Origin: Ganaspis brasiliensis
Lineage: Eukaryota; Arthropoda; Insecta; Hymenoptera; Figitidae
DNA: 64,000 nt
Direction: 5' to 3'
Assembly (NCBI GenBank): GCA_037103525.1
Contig: JAZKLR010000502.1
Location: 434,001 to 498,000 of the forward strand
The position numbers and the translations under genes were made by a program. The notes beneath the pieces were generated by a model. That model was given only the letters and a program-made list of their open reading frames with translations. It did no database searches and had not been told where the DNA came from. Below, piece by piece: positions 1 to 11,383 of this stretch (position 1 is the first letter of the stretch; each line of letters begins with the position of its first letter).

Positions 1-239
1 CTAAAATGTATTTAACCGTCTAAAATGTTTTTAACCGTCTAAAGTGCATTTAACCTAAAATGCATGAAACCTAAATCTCATTAATAGTAAAATCCGAGTA
101 GTCTAAAACCTATTAAACCTAAAATGGATATAGCCTTAAATTTTTATAGCCTAACAATGAATTTAAACTAAAATACGTTTAACTTAGGGTAGTAAGTAAC
201 TTAGGGTACTTCGTAAGCTGTCAAAGATGACTGTAAAAA

Positions 240-890
240 AAACTTTTTTCGGTGATAATTTTATTTTAAGCACTAGAACTTCCAAAGCGCGCTACGCGCG
301 CAAAACTATCCTCTTCTCGTTTTTTTATTTTCTGATTGTCCAATTTTATATTTTACCAATATTATTTAATTTGACAATTTCCTAATAAAAAAATCTCCAA
401 TTTTTCTATTTACAAATTTTTTTACTTTCACAATTTATTAATAACCTTAACTTCTTAATTTAACAGTTTGAACAATTTTCTAATTTGCCAATCTTCCAGT
501 TTATCATTTTTCAATTTCTCCAATTTTAATATAACAACTTCTCCAATTTCGTAATTTTCCAATTTTCCAATAACCAAATCTCCAATGTCTTAAATTACCA
601 GCTTACAAATTTTTCCAATTTTCTAATTTTGTAATTTTCTAATTTATCAATGTTTTTACTTTGCCAATATTCCCATAACAATAATGTACTTTTTTTAATA
701 TTTTCCAGTTACCCCTCTTCTACTTTTATAAAAAAATCCCAAATAAATTTAAATCTTAAGTATCCTGCTATCAAACTGTAATAACATCTGTCAATTGTTA
801 TTAAAGAATCAATGTCTGTTAAAAAATCTTTTTAAAACTCTCTTGCTTTTAGAATCACAGCTGTGAACTTTTCTTACTAGAGGGCGCCAA
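240..890. other. AT/pyrimidine-rich spacer inside satellite
   Basis: Low-complexity sequence built from variants of CCAATTTTCTAATTT. No gene, hairpin or transposon end is visible. It separates two blocks of the 16-bp satellite. Confidence 0.6.
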
Positions 891-1446
891 ATGCAAGATA
901 AAAAGCATGTAGCCTAAAACCTCTCAACCTACAATTAATTTAGCCTAAAACTCATTCAACCTAAAATGCGAGTAGTTTAAAACCCATTTAACTTAAAATG
1001 CATGCCTAAAGCCACTTGTTTTAGGCTATACCTTGAATGCATTAAACCTTGAATACATGTAGCCTAAAACTCAATTAGCCTAAAATGCAAGTAGCCTAAA
1101 ACGAATTTAACCTTAAATGCATTAAGCCTATAACTTGTTCAGCCTAGAATGCATGTAGCCTAAAACCCATTTAACCCAAAATGCATATGCCTAAAATTCA
1201 TATTGCCTAAAATGCATTTATCCTAAAACTCATGTAAAATAAATCTCATTCAATCTATATTCCATTTAACCTAAATCTCATTTATCCTAAGTCTCATATA
1301 ACCTAAAATGTATTTAAGCTGGATCTTAATTTACCTAAAATGGAGTAAGCCTAAATCCCATTTAACCTAAACGTTACTTAACCTAATTCCAAGTTAACCT
1401 CAAATGCATTTAACTTAAATTCCATTTAACCTAAAATGAGGCTTTA

Positions 1447-1688
1447 CAAGCCGTAATGTAATAGTGTGATACACTGGTTAGTTTCCCGCCCGGCTACTGC
1501 GGCGCTTTTGTCGCTACACACAGATGTAAAATTTGTATAACGACATGGCAGTAATGTGCGTTAGTAAATACCAACACATATAACTGCCATGTCGCTATAC
1601 AAATTTTGCATCTGTGTGTAGCGACAAAAGCGCCGCAGTAGCCGGGCGGGAAACTAACCAGTGTATCACACTAATATATTACGGCTCG
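1447..1688. mobile_element. Palindromic MITE with ~100-bp arms
   Basis: Arms of about 100 bp (GCCGTAATRTAATAGTGTG... and its complement) surround a loop of about 35 bp. The arms include GC-rich stretches (CCCGCCCGGCTACTGCGGCG) unlike the AT-rich host. TA dinucleotides sit at 1445-1446 and 1689-1690, compatible with a Tc1/mariner-type target duplication, but this is weak evidence. It is inserted into the 16-bp satellite. Confidence 0.75.
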
Positions 1689-2214
1689 TAGAACCTGCCT
1701 AAAAAGCATATAACCTAAAACTCATTAAGCTAAAATGCATTTAACTTAAAATGCACTCAGCCTACAACTTATTCGGCCTAAAATGCTTGTAGCCTAAATG
1801 TAGTTAACAGAATATAACATTAAATAAGATTTAGGGTAAATGGGATTTAGGTTAAATGCATTTTAGGTTGCATAAGAATTAGGTTAAATGGGAATTATGT
1901 TAAATAGAGTTTAGGCTAAATAGCATTTTTGATGAATGCATGTTAAGTTTAAATGGGAGTTAGGCTAAATGCATTTTAGGCTTCACAGAATTTTGGATAA
2001 ATGTATTTTAGGTTAAATGGGCGATAGGAAAAATCGGAGTTAAGCTGACTGCATTTAGGTCAAACAGGATTTAGGCTGAATGCATTTTAGGGTAAATGAA
2101 TTTTAGGCTGAATGCATTTTAGGTTAAATGGAATTTAGGCTTAATTCCTTTTAGGCTATATGGTTTAGGACAAATAGGTTTTAGTGAATATTCATGCTCC
2201 TACTCGATTTTGTA

Positions 2215-2730
2215 CTTCAAATCAGAGTAGCAGTTGTTTTTCTCATTTTAAGGTTCACTTCCACACTGAGGTTGTCCCGAAAGATCTTGACATTCTAGAC
2301 ATCGGTTTTGCTCTTGAAAACGGTGTAGCAGTTATTTTTTTTATTTTGAGCTTTACTTTTCCAAAGACGTTGACCTAAACGACCTATAGACCCTACAGAC
2401 ATCGAATTATTGAATACGGTGTAGCAGTCATTTTACACATTTTAAGGTTAACTTTTCCGAAGACATTGACCCGAACAATCTGGACATCAAACTTTTTCTT
2501 GAAAAAGGTGGAGGAGTAATTTATTCTATTTTGAGGTTAACCTTGCTAAAGAGGTTGACCGAAACGACATGGACGTCGAATTTTCTCTTAAATACGGTAT
2601 TGCAGGTATTTTTTTACATCTTAAGGTTAACTTCCCCGAAGAAGTTGACCCAGACTTCCTGCACATCGGTTTTGCTCTTGAAAACGGTGAAGCAGTTATT
2701 TTTCAAATCTTAAGGTTAACATTGCATTGA
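2215..2730. repeat. 89-bp tandem repeat, left block
   Basis: About six degenerate units carry the signature GAGGTTAACTTTCCCGAAGA ... ACGGTGTAGCAG. The same family as 4880-6255; spacing here is 89-98 bp. The short open frames across it are translations of repeat units, not genes. Confidence 0.8.
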
Positions 2731-2884
2731 AGTATATAACGTTAAAAATAACGAATTTTTTTTTTTTTTTAATAAAAACTAAATATTTAGAAACATTATA
2801 TACGTTGAATAAAAAAAATACATTTGTTAAATCACAAATCTAGGGTATAACAGTAAAAAACAATAAAAAAAACATCATTGACAC

Positions 2885-4860
2885 AGATTTTCGCCCTTAT
2901 CTGGCAGCACAATGAAATGTAGACTTTCTCACCTACGTTGTTCGAAAGCAAATAAAAAATCGAGTTTTAAAAATGGAACACTTTGAAAATTAAGTGAGCG
3001 GACGACATCGTTCTTGTCAAAAACCCAAAATTTTGACAATAACGAAGGCCGTCCGCTAACATAATTTTTAAAGTCGTCCATTTTTTATTTGCTTTTGAAC
3101 CAAGTAGGAGCAAATGTCTACATTTTATTTTTACTGCCAGAAAAAGTAGAAAATTTGTCAAAATTTTAGATTTTTGCCAATAACGAAGGCCGTCCGCTAA
3201 CCTAATTTTTAAGCCGTCAATTTTTATAACTTGATTTTTTATTTGCTTTCGAATCAAGTAGGAGCAAATGTCTACATTTTGTTTTTTCTGACAGAAAAAG
3301 GCAAAAATTTGTCAAAATTTTGGGTTTTTGCCAATAACGAAGCCCGTCCGCTAACTTAATTTTTAATGTCGTCCATTTTTATAAGTCGATTTTTTATTTG
3401 CTTTTGAACCACGTAGGTGAAAAAGTCTACATTTTTTTTTGTGTCAGAAAAAGTAAAAAATCTGTCAAAATTTTGGGTTATTGCCAATAACGAAGGCCGT
3501 CCGCTAACCTAATTTTTAAGCCGTCAATTTTTATAACTTGATTTTTTATTTGCTTTCGAATCAAGTAGGAGCAAATGTCTACATTTTATTTTTACTGCCA
3601 GAAAAAGTAGAAAATTTGTCAAAATTTTAGATTTTTGCCAATAACGAAGGCCGTCCGCTAACCTAATTTTTAAGCCGTCAATTTTTATAACTTGATTTTT
3701 TATTTGCTTTCGAATCAAGTAGGAGCAAATGTCTACATTTTGTTTTTTCTGACAGAAAAAGGCAAAAATTTGTCAAAATTTTGGGTTTTTGCCAATAACG
3801 AAGCCCGTCCGCTAACTTAATTTTTAATGTCGTCCATTTTTATAAGTCGATTTTTTATTTGCTTTTGAACCACGTAGGTGAAAAAGTCTACATTTTTTTT
3901 TGTGTCAGAAAAAGTAAAAAATCTGTCAAGATTTTGGGTTATTGCCAATAACGAAGGCCGTCCGCTAACCTAATTTTTAAGCCGTCAATTTTTATAACTT
4001 GATTTTTTATTTGCTTTCGAATCAAGTAGGAGCAAATGTCTACATTTTATTTTTACTGCCAGAAAAAGAAGAAAATTTGTCAAAATTTTAGATTTTTGCC
4101 AATAACGAAGGCCGTCCGCTAACCTAATTTTTAAGCCGTCAATTTTTATAACTTGATTTTTTATTTGTTTTCGAATCAAGTAGGAGCAAATGTCTACATT
4201 TTGTTTTTTCTGACAGAAAAAGGCAAAAATTTGTCAAAATTTTGGGTTTTTGCCAATAACGAAGCCCGTCCGCTAACTTAATTTTTAATGTCGTCCATTT
4301 TTATAAGTCGATTTTTTATTTGCTTTTGAACCACGTAGGTGAAAAAGTCTACATTTTATTTTTTGTGTCAGAAAAAGTAAAAAATCTCTCAAAATTTTGG
4401 GTTTTTGCCAATAAAGAAGGCCGTCCGCTAACTTAATTTTTGAAATCGTCCATTTTTATAAGTCGATTTTTTATATGCTTTTGAACCACGTAGGAGCAAA
4501 AGTCTACATTATATTTTTTGTGTCAGAAAAAGTCAAAATTTTGTCAAAATTTTTGGTTTTTGCCAATAACGAAGGCCGTCCGCTAACTTAATTTTTAAAA
4601 TTCGCCCATTTTTATATGTCAATTTTGTATTTGCTTTCGAACCATGCAGGTGAAAAAATCTACATTTTATTTTTTCTGCCAGAAAAAGGCGAAAATTTGT
4701 CAAGATTTTGGTTTTTTGCCAATAACGAAGGCCGTCCGCTAACTTAATTTTTAAAGTCCTCCATTTTTATAACTTGATTTTTTTATTTGCTTTTGAACCA
4801 CGTTGGTGAAAAAGTCTACATTTAATTGTGCTGCCTGATAAGGGCGAAAATTTAGTTTTT
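2885..4860. repeat. ~154-bp satellite with a 461-bp trimeric higher-order repeat
   Basis: About 13 units share GCCGTCCGCTAAC and TTTTTATTTGCTTT. The GTCCGCTAAC landmark falls at 3192, 3346, 3499, 3653, 3807, 3960, 4114 and 4268, i.e. 153-154 bp apart. Every third unit (461 bp) is more alike than neighbours: units at 3499 and 3960, and at 3653 and 4114, give identical 64-aa translations on the minus strand (3524-3718 and 3985-4179). Units outside 3190-4270 are more divergent, with 141-156-bp spacing. Trimer-wise homogenisation is typical of unequal crossing-over. Confidence 0.9.
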
Positions 4861-4879
4861 ATTAAAAAATCAATGCAAT

Positions 4880-6255
4880 AGGTTAACTTCCCATCAAAGG
4901 TTTCCTGAAGAGATTCAAAGGAACGACCTAGCCACCGGTTTTGCTCTGGAAAACGGTGTAGCAGTAATTTTTTATATCTTGAGGTTAACTTTCCCGAAGA
5001 CGTTGACCCGAACAACCTGGTCATCGAATTTTCCCTTGAAAACGGTGTAGCAGTAATTTTTTTTATTTTGAGGTTAACTTTCCCGAAGACGTTGATCCAA
5101 ACGACCTAGACATAGGTTTTGCTCTTGAATACCGTGTAGCAGTTATTTTTCACATTTTGAGGTTAACTTCCTCGAAGAAGTTGACCGGAACGACCTAGAC
5201 ATCGGTTTTGCTCTGGAAAACGGTGTAGCAGTAATTTTTTATATTTTGAGGTTAACTTTCCCAAAGATGTTGACACGAACGACCTGGACATCGAATATTC
5301 TTTTAAAAAAGATGTAGCAGTTATTTGTCTTATTTTGAGGTTAATTTTCCCAAAGATGGTGACACGACCGACCTAGCCATCTATTTTGCTCTGTAAAACG
5401 GTGTAGCAGTAATTTTTTATATTTTGAGGTTAATTATCCTAAAGACGTTGATCCAAACGACCTTGTCATATAATTTTCTCTTGAAAACGGTGTAGCAGGT
5501 ATTTTTTACATTTTGAGGTTAACTTTCCTGAAGATGTTGACCGGAACGACCTAGCCATCGGTTTTGTTTTGGAAAACGGTGTTGCAGTAATTTTTTATAC
5601 TTTGAGGTTATCTTTTCCGAAGATATTGACCCGAACGAGCTAGTCATCGAATTTTTTCTTGAAAACGGTGTAGCAGGTATTTTTCACATTTTGAGGTTAA
5701 CTTTCCTGAAGATGTTGACCGGAACGCCCTAGCCTTCGGTTTTGCTCTGGAAAACGGTGTAGCAGTAATTTTTTATACTTTGAGGTTATCTTTTCCGAAG
5801 ATGGTGGCACGAACGACCTGGGCATCGAATATTCTTTTAAAAAAGGTGTAGCAGTTATTTTTCTTATTTTGAGGTTAATTTTCCCAAAGATGGTGACACG
5901 AACGACCTAGCCATCGGTTTTGCTCTGGAAAACGGTGTAGCAGTAATGTTTTATATTTTGAGGTTAACTTTCCTGAAGACGTTGACCCGAACGACCTGGT
6001 CATCGAATTTTCTCTTGAAAACGGTGTAGCAGGTGTTTTTTACATTTTGAGGTTAACTTCCTCGAAGAAGTTGACCCAGACATCCTGCACATCAGATTTG
6101 CTCTTGAAAACGGTGAAGCAGTTTCTTTTTACATTTTGAGGTTAACTTTCCCTAAAAAGTTGACTCAAACGACCTGGACATCGGTTTTGCTCTTGAATAC
6201 CGTGTAGCAGTTATTTTTCACATTTTGAGGTCAAGTTCCTCGAAGAAGTTGACCC
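4880..6255. repeat. 89-bp tandem repeat, right block
   Basis: The GAGGTTA landmark recurs exactly every 89 bp from 4981 through 6227 (15 landmarks, no indel in register). Units differ by substitutions in the GACCTAGACATCGGTTTTGC part. This is the same family as 2215-2730, so the 154-bp satellite lies between two blocks of one 89-bp array. Confidence 0.9.
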
Positions 6256-6304
6256 GAGCGACCAGGATATCTGTAGTGTATTTTTAATCAAAGATTTTGC
6301 GAAA

Positions 6305-6412
6305 TCTCGTTGCGGAATATTTTTGCGGAATTCCTGCGGAATTTCCTGCGGAAACTCCGCAGGAATTTACCGCGGAGTTTACCGCGGAACCTTAGCAGGA
6401 ATTCCGCACTTT
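6305..6412. repeat. GC-rich short hairpin cluster
   Basis: Iterated TGCGGAAT/ATTCCGCA and CCGCGG motifs (GCGGAATTTCCTGCGGAAACTCCGCAGG) can fold into several alternative hairpins. It stands at the junction between the 89-bp satellite and the CR1-like ORF. No further function is visible. Confidence 0.5.
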
Positions 6413-8740
6413 TTTTCTGAGTGGGTTTGATGGTCTACGGTACGGTTTTTGACTAAATTTTGACATTTAATTGTTTCTTATTTTGGTTTTTATATGCCTA
6501 CACATCACAAAATTTTTTCTGAAACTTGCCTGACCCTAACACTGCAAAATTCGGAATATTTAAATGAATGTTTAGGCAGCATTAGTGCAAGTACGAACTG
6601 CAGCGTATGTTCGGCACTATATCCACAGTGCTCTGGAGCGAATTTAAATAAAATTTTAAGGTAAATAAAATGTTCAAGTGGATTATGATTCTGGGTGATA
6701 TTAGAAAGAAAATAAAGGTAAAAAAAAAGTTTGTTTGTGATACTAAAATGATACTTTTTCTGTAAATTTAGAATTTAAATCGTAAAATTTGCAAAAGTTT
6801 TATTAGTTTGCTACTTTTAGGACCAATTTAGTCAAAAAAACGAATGATTAACAAGAAACATTTAATTTTTTTTAAAAGACATAAACTATCTGTATTATTA
6901 ACAAAATCTCTTAATGATCAATATTTTTTATTAAAATTTTTTTACAATATCACATCTGATATGAAAAATAATATAATTTTTTTTGCAATTTTATCTTTTA
7001 TGTTGCGTTACATTATCTTTTATTGTAAAAAAAACTTTAATATAAATCATTGATCATTAAGGGGTTATTCGCAGTCGCAGACCCAAAAAATCAGTGATTT
7101 TTAATATTTTTTTTTCGTTTAGACCAATAGATAAATCTTTATAAATCTTTTTGCATTCTATTGTACATATTTTCATTAATATTTCGTGTAATATTTATTT
7201 AAAAATTATGTCCATTCCATGGACATTTCACTTCCAAGCAAGCAAAAAAATTTACTTCCGCATAGAGGAAGCAAGAAATTAATAATATATAAGTTAATTG
7301 GGAAAGTTGTTAACAGAAAAATTTTTAATACAAAAATATGTTAAAATATGAATTATTTTACAAATTCTTGATCAATTATAAAAGTTATACAGGTTAATCG
7401 ATTCGTTTTGAGAGAAGGAATATGATTTTTGTATTCTTTAAGTTGTATTTTTAGCACGAAAAAACTTTTTGTCAAAAAACGATTTTTTTCGATGAAAAAA
7501 AGTACTCAAAAAAATTTGGTTGGGTATTTTCAAAAGTCCCTGGGTCCAAATTTAGATATTCATCAGCTTAATATGTCATCCAAATTTTATTGGAATCCAT
7601 TGAAGCGTTCTCGAGATATTTTGTACACAAAAAACGCTATACACACACACACATACATCTGGACATTTGCTTAGGAATGATAATTTACGCTTTTTAGATT
7701 AAAATAAGTCGATTTCAACTATTTTTGGAAAGTCGAAAATCTTAACGATCACAAAGCTTCCTCTATGAGGAAGCAAAATTATTAAAACTTTTTTAGTTAA
7801 CGTCAATTTCTCGAAAGGCTGCACTCAAAAAGCGTTTTGCGGTGAGCACTCTCCTTCTTCACAGAATTATCTCAAATAAAAAACTGAAATTGATTTCGAT
7901 ACATTATTAGTTTTTCTAGTCCTTAATCGCAGGGATTTGATGAAAAAAAAATTTTACGAAATGGCGGCAGGTCAAAGTAAAAACTTTGAATTTCTAGAAA
8001 AATTTCTCTGTTTAATTGTTAATAAATAAATCAGATTTTATCAAAATAAAAAATCCTTTGATTGAAGAGTGCTTTTTAATGTATAAAAAGAGATTACCAA
8101 ATTTTAGAGGGATCGGTCAAGCGGTTTTCTTGTAATCTTACTCACCGATATTGAAAACATGGTTTTGAGGAAAACGCGTTTAAAGTTTTAGGTTTAGCTT
8201 ACAACAGGTTACAAATCTATTGCGCGAATCGACAAAAAATAGCTTACTCCCTCAATTTTTATTGAATCGATTCCAAACTTTAAGAAAACATTTTCTAGAT
8301 TATGTATTTGCATAAAATGGTAAAAAAAATCGATGTTTTAAAAGTTATGACTGCGAGTAACCCCTTAAGAGATTTTGTTCATAATACAATTAGTTTATGT
8401 CTTTTAGAAAAAATTTAATGTTTCTGTTAATAATTCATTTTCTTGACTAAATTGGTCCTAAAAGTCGAAAAATGATAAAACGTTTGCAAATTGTACTATT
8501 TAAATTCAAAATTTACAGAAAAACATAATTTTATTACCACAAACAAGCTTTTTTTTTAAAGCTGACATTTACTACTTGCAAAATATACTAAAAACTTTTG
8601 TCTGAAAATGCATTGCTAGGGTAATAATATTATTTCTCAAAATACGCTATAAATCAAAGTTTAAAAATGAAGCAAAAAAATCTTATTTTCGCTGCCAAAA
8701 AAAAGTGCCAAGTACATTTTTTTCATTTTACGTTTATTTT

Positions 8741-10291
8741 GGTTCCCGACAATTTTACCGAATCCATTTTACCGCACGTCCTTTTTACCGAATGACTATT
8801 TTACCGCAAGCTTATTTTCCCTAAAACCATTGTACCGAATGCCTTTTTACCGAATTGACAAGATCCCGAAAAAAATAAATGTAATAAATATGTAAAAACA
8901 TATACCAAAGTATTACATTTAAGATAAATATTTTTTAATATAAATAAAAATCAATGTGAGATATGTGTAGAAATATAAAAGGAATATATACCCAAAATAT
9001 TAAATTTTTGTAATGTGTGGAAAATTAAAATTTTAAATGACAATGTTATTCGCAATGGCGCGTAAGAACTGAAGATCGTAACCATCGTTTTTGTAGTCCA
9101 AGTATTCGGCAACAATTGACTTTATTCTAGTTTGCAATTCAAGCCAGTGGTTATTCGTTGCCGCCTTTACTTTTCGACTCAAACTAAGCTCTGATATTAT
9201 GATCTCGGTGTCAGCTTGTTTTTTTTTCGAACTCAATTAGCGCGGAGTAGAGATCGGGGTGGTGCTTTCCAACAACAATCCTAACTAAAACGGTTGTGCC
9301 ACCCCTCACTCAAGTTGTTCGTTTTATGAGAATCATCAAATGCAGCAACATGTTGATTCCAAATTGCCGGTGAATATCGAGGTGCATCTTTTCTCCTCCT
9401 ACCCCTTGCTGGTCTCCCGTTGACGTAGGTTTCACCAAAATATTCCATTACTGGGAGAAGATGATCAGGTACCTCATTTTTGAGAAGACTATATGTCCGA
9501 CTGACTTCTTCCGTAGGAACATAGGCAAGTGCTAAAATCATATGCGTGTGGATTTTTACATTTTGATCATCGGGATTATTGTATTCCTGTTGCAATCCCG
9601 TTTCTTGAATTTTTCGATACATCGATTGCGAGCGGTGGAAAAAGCAACAGGAAATATTGGCGTCGAGAAAATATCGCCTAAATCATTCAATGATTTAGGG
9701 TTAGGAGGCAAGTTCTTGCGTCGAGTTCTCCTCACAATTTTTTTTAAATTCTCTCGCTCCGGAATTTGACTCAAAACACCCTCTGATACTTGTGCCAATT
9801 CCAAGCGAAGCAATTGTGCTGGAGGTTGCTCTGGATGCTCTTCGGCTTTCCGTTTTATGAAACGTTTTAAGTTTTATTTAACTTCTTCCGCCTTGCATTC
9901 TTCCTGGTTTGGTGCATGATTCTTGTGATCGGATATTTCGGCACTTTTCCTGGTAGGGAGTCAGACGTGATGACCCGCACGGTGCACTCCTTACTGTGCA
10001 CCTTCGTACATTCCCAGTTAGCACGTCCCTTTCTTTTTCTTGACTGCAAAAATACAAACCCGTCAAAAAGAAGTTTATTCCCCTCAATTTTTGCCATTTT
10101 CCAATAAACTAATAATTTTGAAATAAATGATGAAAATACACTAACGATAAATTTACATCTTACATTTGACACGAATAAACAATTGTGAAGGTTGCTAGGG
10201 TTATAAACTTTCGAAAAAAAAGACATTCGGTAAAAAACCATTCGGTAAAAAGGACGTGCGGTAAAATGGATTCGGTAAAATGTACGGTAAT
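8741..10291. mobile_element. Mutator-like element with 10-bp target duplication
   Basis: Terminal inverted repeats are built of iterated TTTTACCGAAT / ATTCGGTAAAA words (8741-8850; 10205-10291), with a shared core ATTTTACCGCACGTCC. Direct repeats CGTTTATTTT lie at 8731-8740 and 10292-10301. A 9-11-bp duplication is the hallmark of MULEs and agrees with the FLYWCH/MULE-type protein encoded inside. It is inserted in the right arm of the foldback at 6626-10383. Confidence 0.85.
9033..10097 (-). pseudogene. FLYWCH-MULE transposase remnant, catalytic core deleted
   Basis: Read leftward from ATG at 10097. A FLYWCH zinc finger comes first (GFVF, NWECTK, C-x7-C spacing, MHQ; 10080-9890). The linker typical of these proteins follows (EEHPEQPPAQLL, ERENLKKIVRRTRR, NLPPNPKSLNDL; 9840-9670). 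The frame then jumps straight to the C-terminal part: CFFHRSQSMYRKIQ (about 9640), TNNLSEGWHNRF (about 9290) and KKQADTEIIISELSLSRKVK (9220-9150), ending at 9033. The DDE region expected between linker and CFFH is missing, so this copy could not transpose on its own. At least two frame changes (near 9660 and 9270) are also seen. Family assignment is by motif order. Confidence 0.8.
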
Positions 10292-10631
10292 CGTTTATTT
10301 TCTTTCTAATATCACCTAAGAACAGAATCCACTTGAAAATTTTATTTACCTAAAACTTTATTTAAATTTGCTCCAGAGCAGCGTGTATCACCAGAGGTGT
10401 GCTAACAAATGCATAACCCTTCTGAATGGATAATTCAAACCTTGTTGTGGCACACCAACTTCCAGCTTTCTCCAATCAGTCCAACACCTGATGACTTAAA
10501 ATCTTTCTTACAACTAGAATTTAAAAAAATGAATCAATCAGTTATCTCTGTAAAAACTGACATTTAGGATATAGATTCATCCATTAAAAATCTATCTAAT
10601 GAAGTGAAATCCCTATCTTCTCGAGTGGGAG

Positions 10632-10787
10632 TAGGGGCGGCTTTCGGCAAAGTGTTCGGGAGAGGCGATGTATGGGATAAAAAGAGATAGCACCATAGTG
10701 CTGTCTCTCTCTCTCTTGTACAAATATAAGATTCTCGGGGGGGGGGGGGCGGTCGCCACAATCGCCCCTACGTAAAACCGCCACTCA
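10632..10787. mobile_element. 156-bp MITE inside CR1 ORF1, 7-bp TSD
   Basis: Flanked by direct repeats GTGGGAG at 10625-10631 and 10788-10794. Removing the insert and one repeat rejoins the coiled coil in frame (SSRV|GGCEDKV). Imperfect ends TAGGGGCGGCTTT / AAAACCGCCACTCA. Contains (TCTC)n and a G13 run. Superfamily unknown. Confidence 0.75.
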
Positions 10788-11383
10788 GTGGGAGGTTGTG
10801 AAGATAAAGTTGAATCTGCTTGTCAACGCATTAACGTTCTCGAAACCAAGATCGTCGAAATTGAAAGGGGTAATAAGCATGAAGCTTTTGATCCGTATTT
10901 TTGCTTTTCCGAATGGGACGACAGATTGAGAAGAAAAAATAATGTTATTATTTTTGGCATGCATGAAACCTGCCCTTCTGAATAGAACAATATTAATAAT
11001 TTTGACCTTGATACCATTTCTTCTCTTTTTAACTTGTTATTACCAGATCAAATCTATGAAAATATTAAAGTTTGGAGAATCGGAATCTTTTCTGATTCAC
11101 GTGTGAGACCTCGGCCAATTAAAATAACATTTCCTGGAAATGTACTTGCCATCCAGATTCGAAGCAAATTCATCAAGGCAAAGATGAAAATACTCTTCCA
11201 CCGGAGTTCCAGACTCTTTCCATTGTACCAGACTAAACAAAATACCAACAATCTGCCTATATTTGCATCAGAAAGGAATTGCAAGAAAGAACTGCCAAAA
11301 GAAAAAAGAACCTCGAAATTAGGAATCGTTTAGGAGTACCAGTTATTCTCAAGAAGAATCAAGTGATAAGTACAGCCATTTAA

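Larger units (their letters stand above)
1..2180. repeat. Degenerate 16-bp satellite, inverted midway
   Basis: Degenerate 16-bp units of the form CCTAAAAYNCATTTAA repeat from 1 to about 200, 890-1440 and 1690-1800. From about 1825 to 2175 the same unit runs in the opposite orientation (TTAGGTTAAATGCATT). Every unit contains CCTAA/TTAGG, the same letters as the common arthropod telomere pentamer, but spaced by non-telomeric bases. No coding frame survives. The array is interrupted by a pyrimidine-rich spacer and by a palindromic MITE. Confidence 0.8.
6626..10383. mobile_element. 3.76-kb foldback element (hAT-like TSD) containing a MULE
   Basis: Left arm 6626-7090 pairs with 8340-8590 plus 10300-10383, split on the right by a MULE insertion. 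Ends read CAGTGCTCTGGAGC / GCTCCAGAGCAGCG. Putative 8-bp target copies TATATCCA (6618-6625) and TGTATCAC (10384-10391) are diverged (5/8). The assignment is supported because excision rejoins the CR1 ORF1 zinc finger in frame. The 7090-8330 loop is AT-rich with no recognisable coding sequence; a short inverted GAGGAAGCAA motif occurs at 7265 and 7770. Confidence 0.7.
6494..11383 (+). pseudogene. CR1-like non-LTR retrotransposon ORF1, split by insertions
   Basis: Fossil ORF1 of a non-LTR retrotransposon. ATG at 6494 opens a frame ending NCSVCSALY at 6620. Across a 3.76-kb insertion it continues as YHQRCANKC (10387 on), giving a C-x2-C ... H-x2-C finger of the PHD type known from CR1-clade ORF1 proteins. 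After a frameshift near 10430 comes a heptad-rich coiled-coil (SIKNLSNEVKSLSSRV; CQRINVLETKIVEIE). Next is an RRM-like block (RRKNNVIIFGM near 10930; RPRPIKITF near 11110). The typical basic tail (RKELQERTAKRKK; NRLGVPVILKK) ends at 11383. In-frame stops (10567, 10983), frameshifts (10430, 11185) and two insertions make it non-functional. No ORF2 follows directly. The clade assignment is from motif order only. Confidence 0.7.

Noticed and set aside
2967..4179. Repeated 64-96-aa minus-strand frames (MIRKQIKNQVIKIDG type)
   Set aside because: They are translations of the 154-bp satellite at 461-bp spacing; identical copies reflect repeat homogenisation, not a gene family.
9542..10107. Plus-strand ORFs at 9542-9769 and 9916-10107
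   Set aside because: They are antisense shadows of the MULE transposase remnant.
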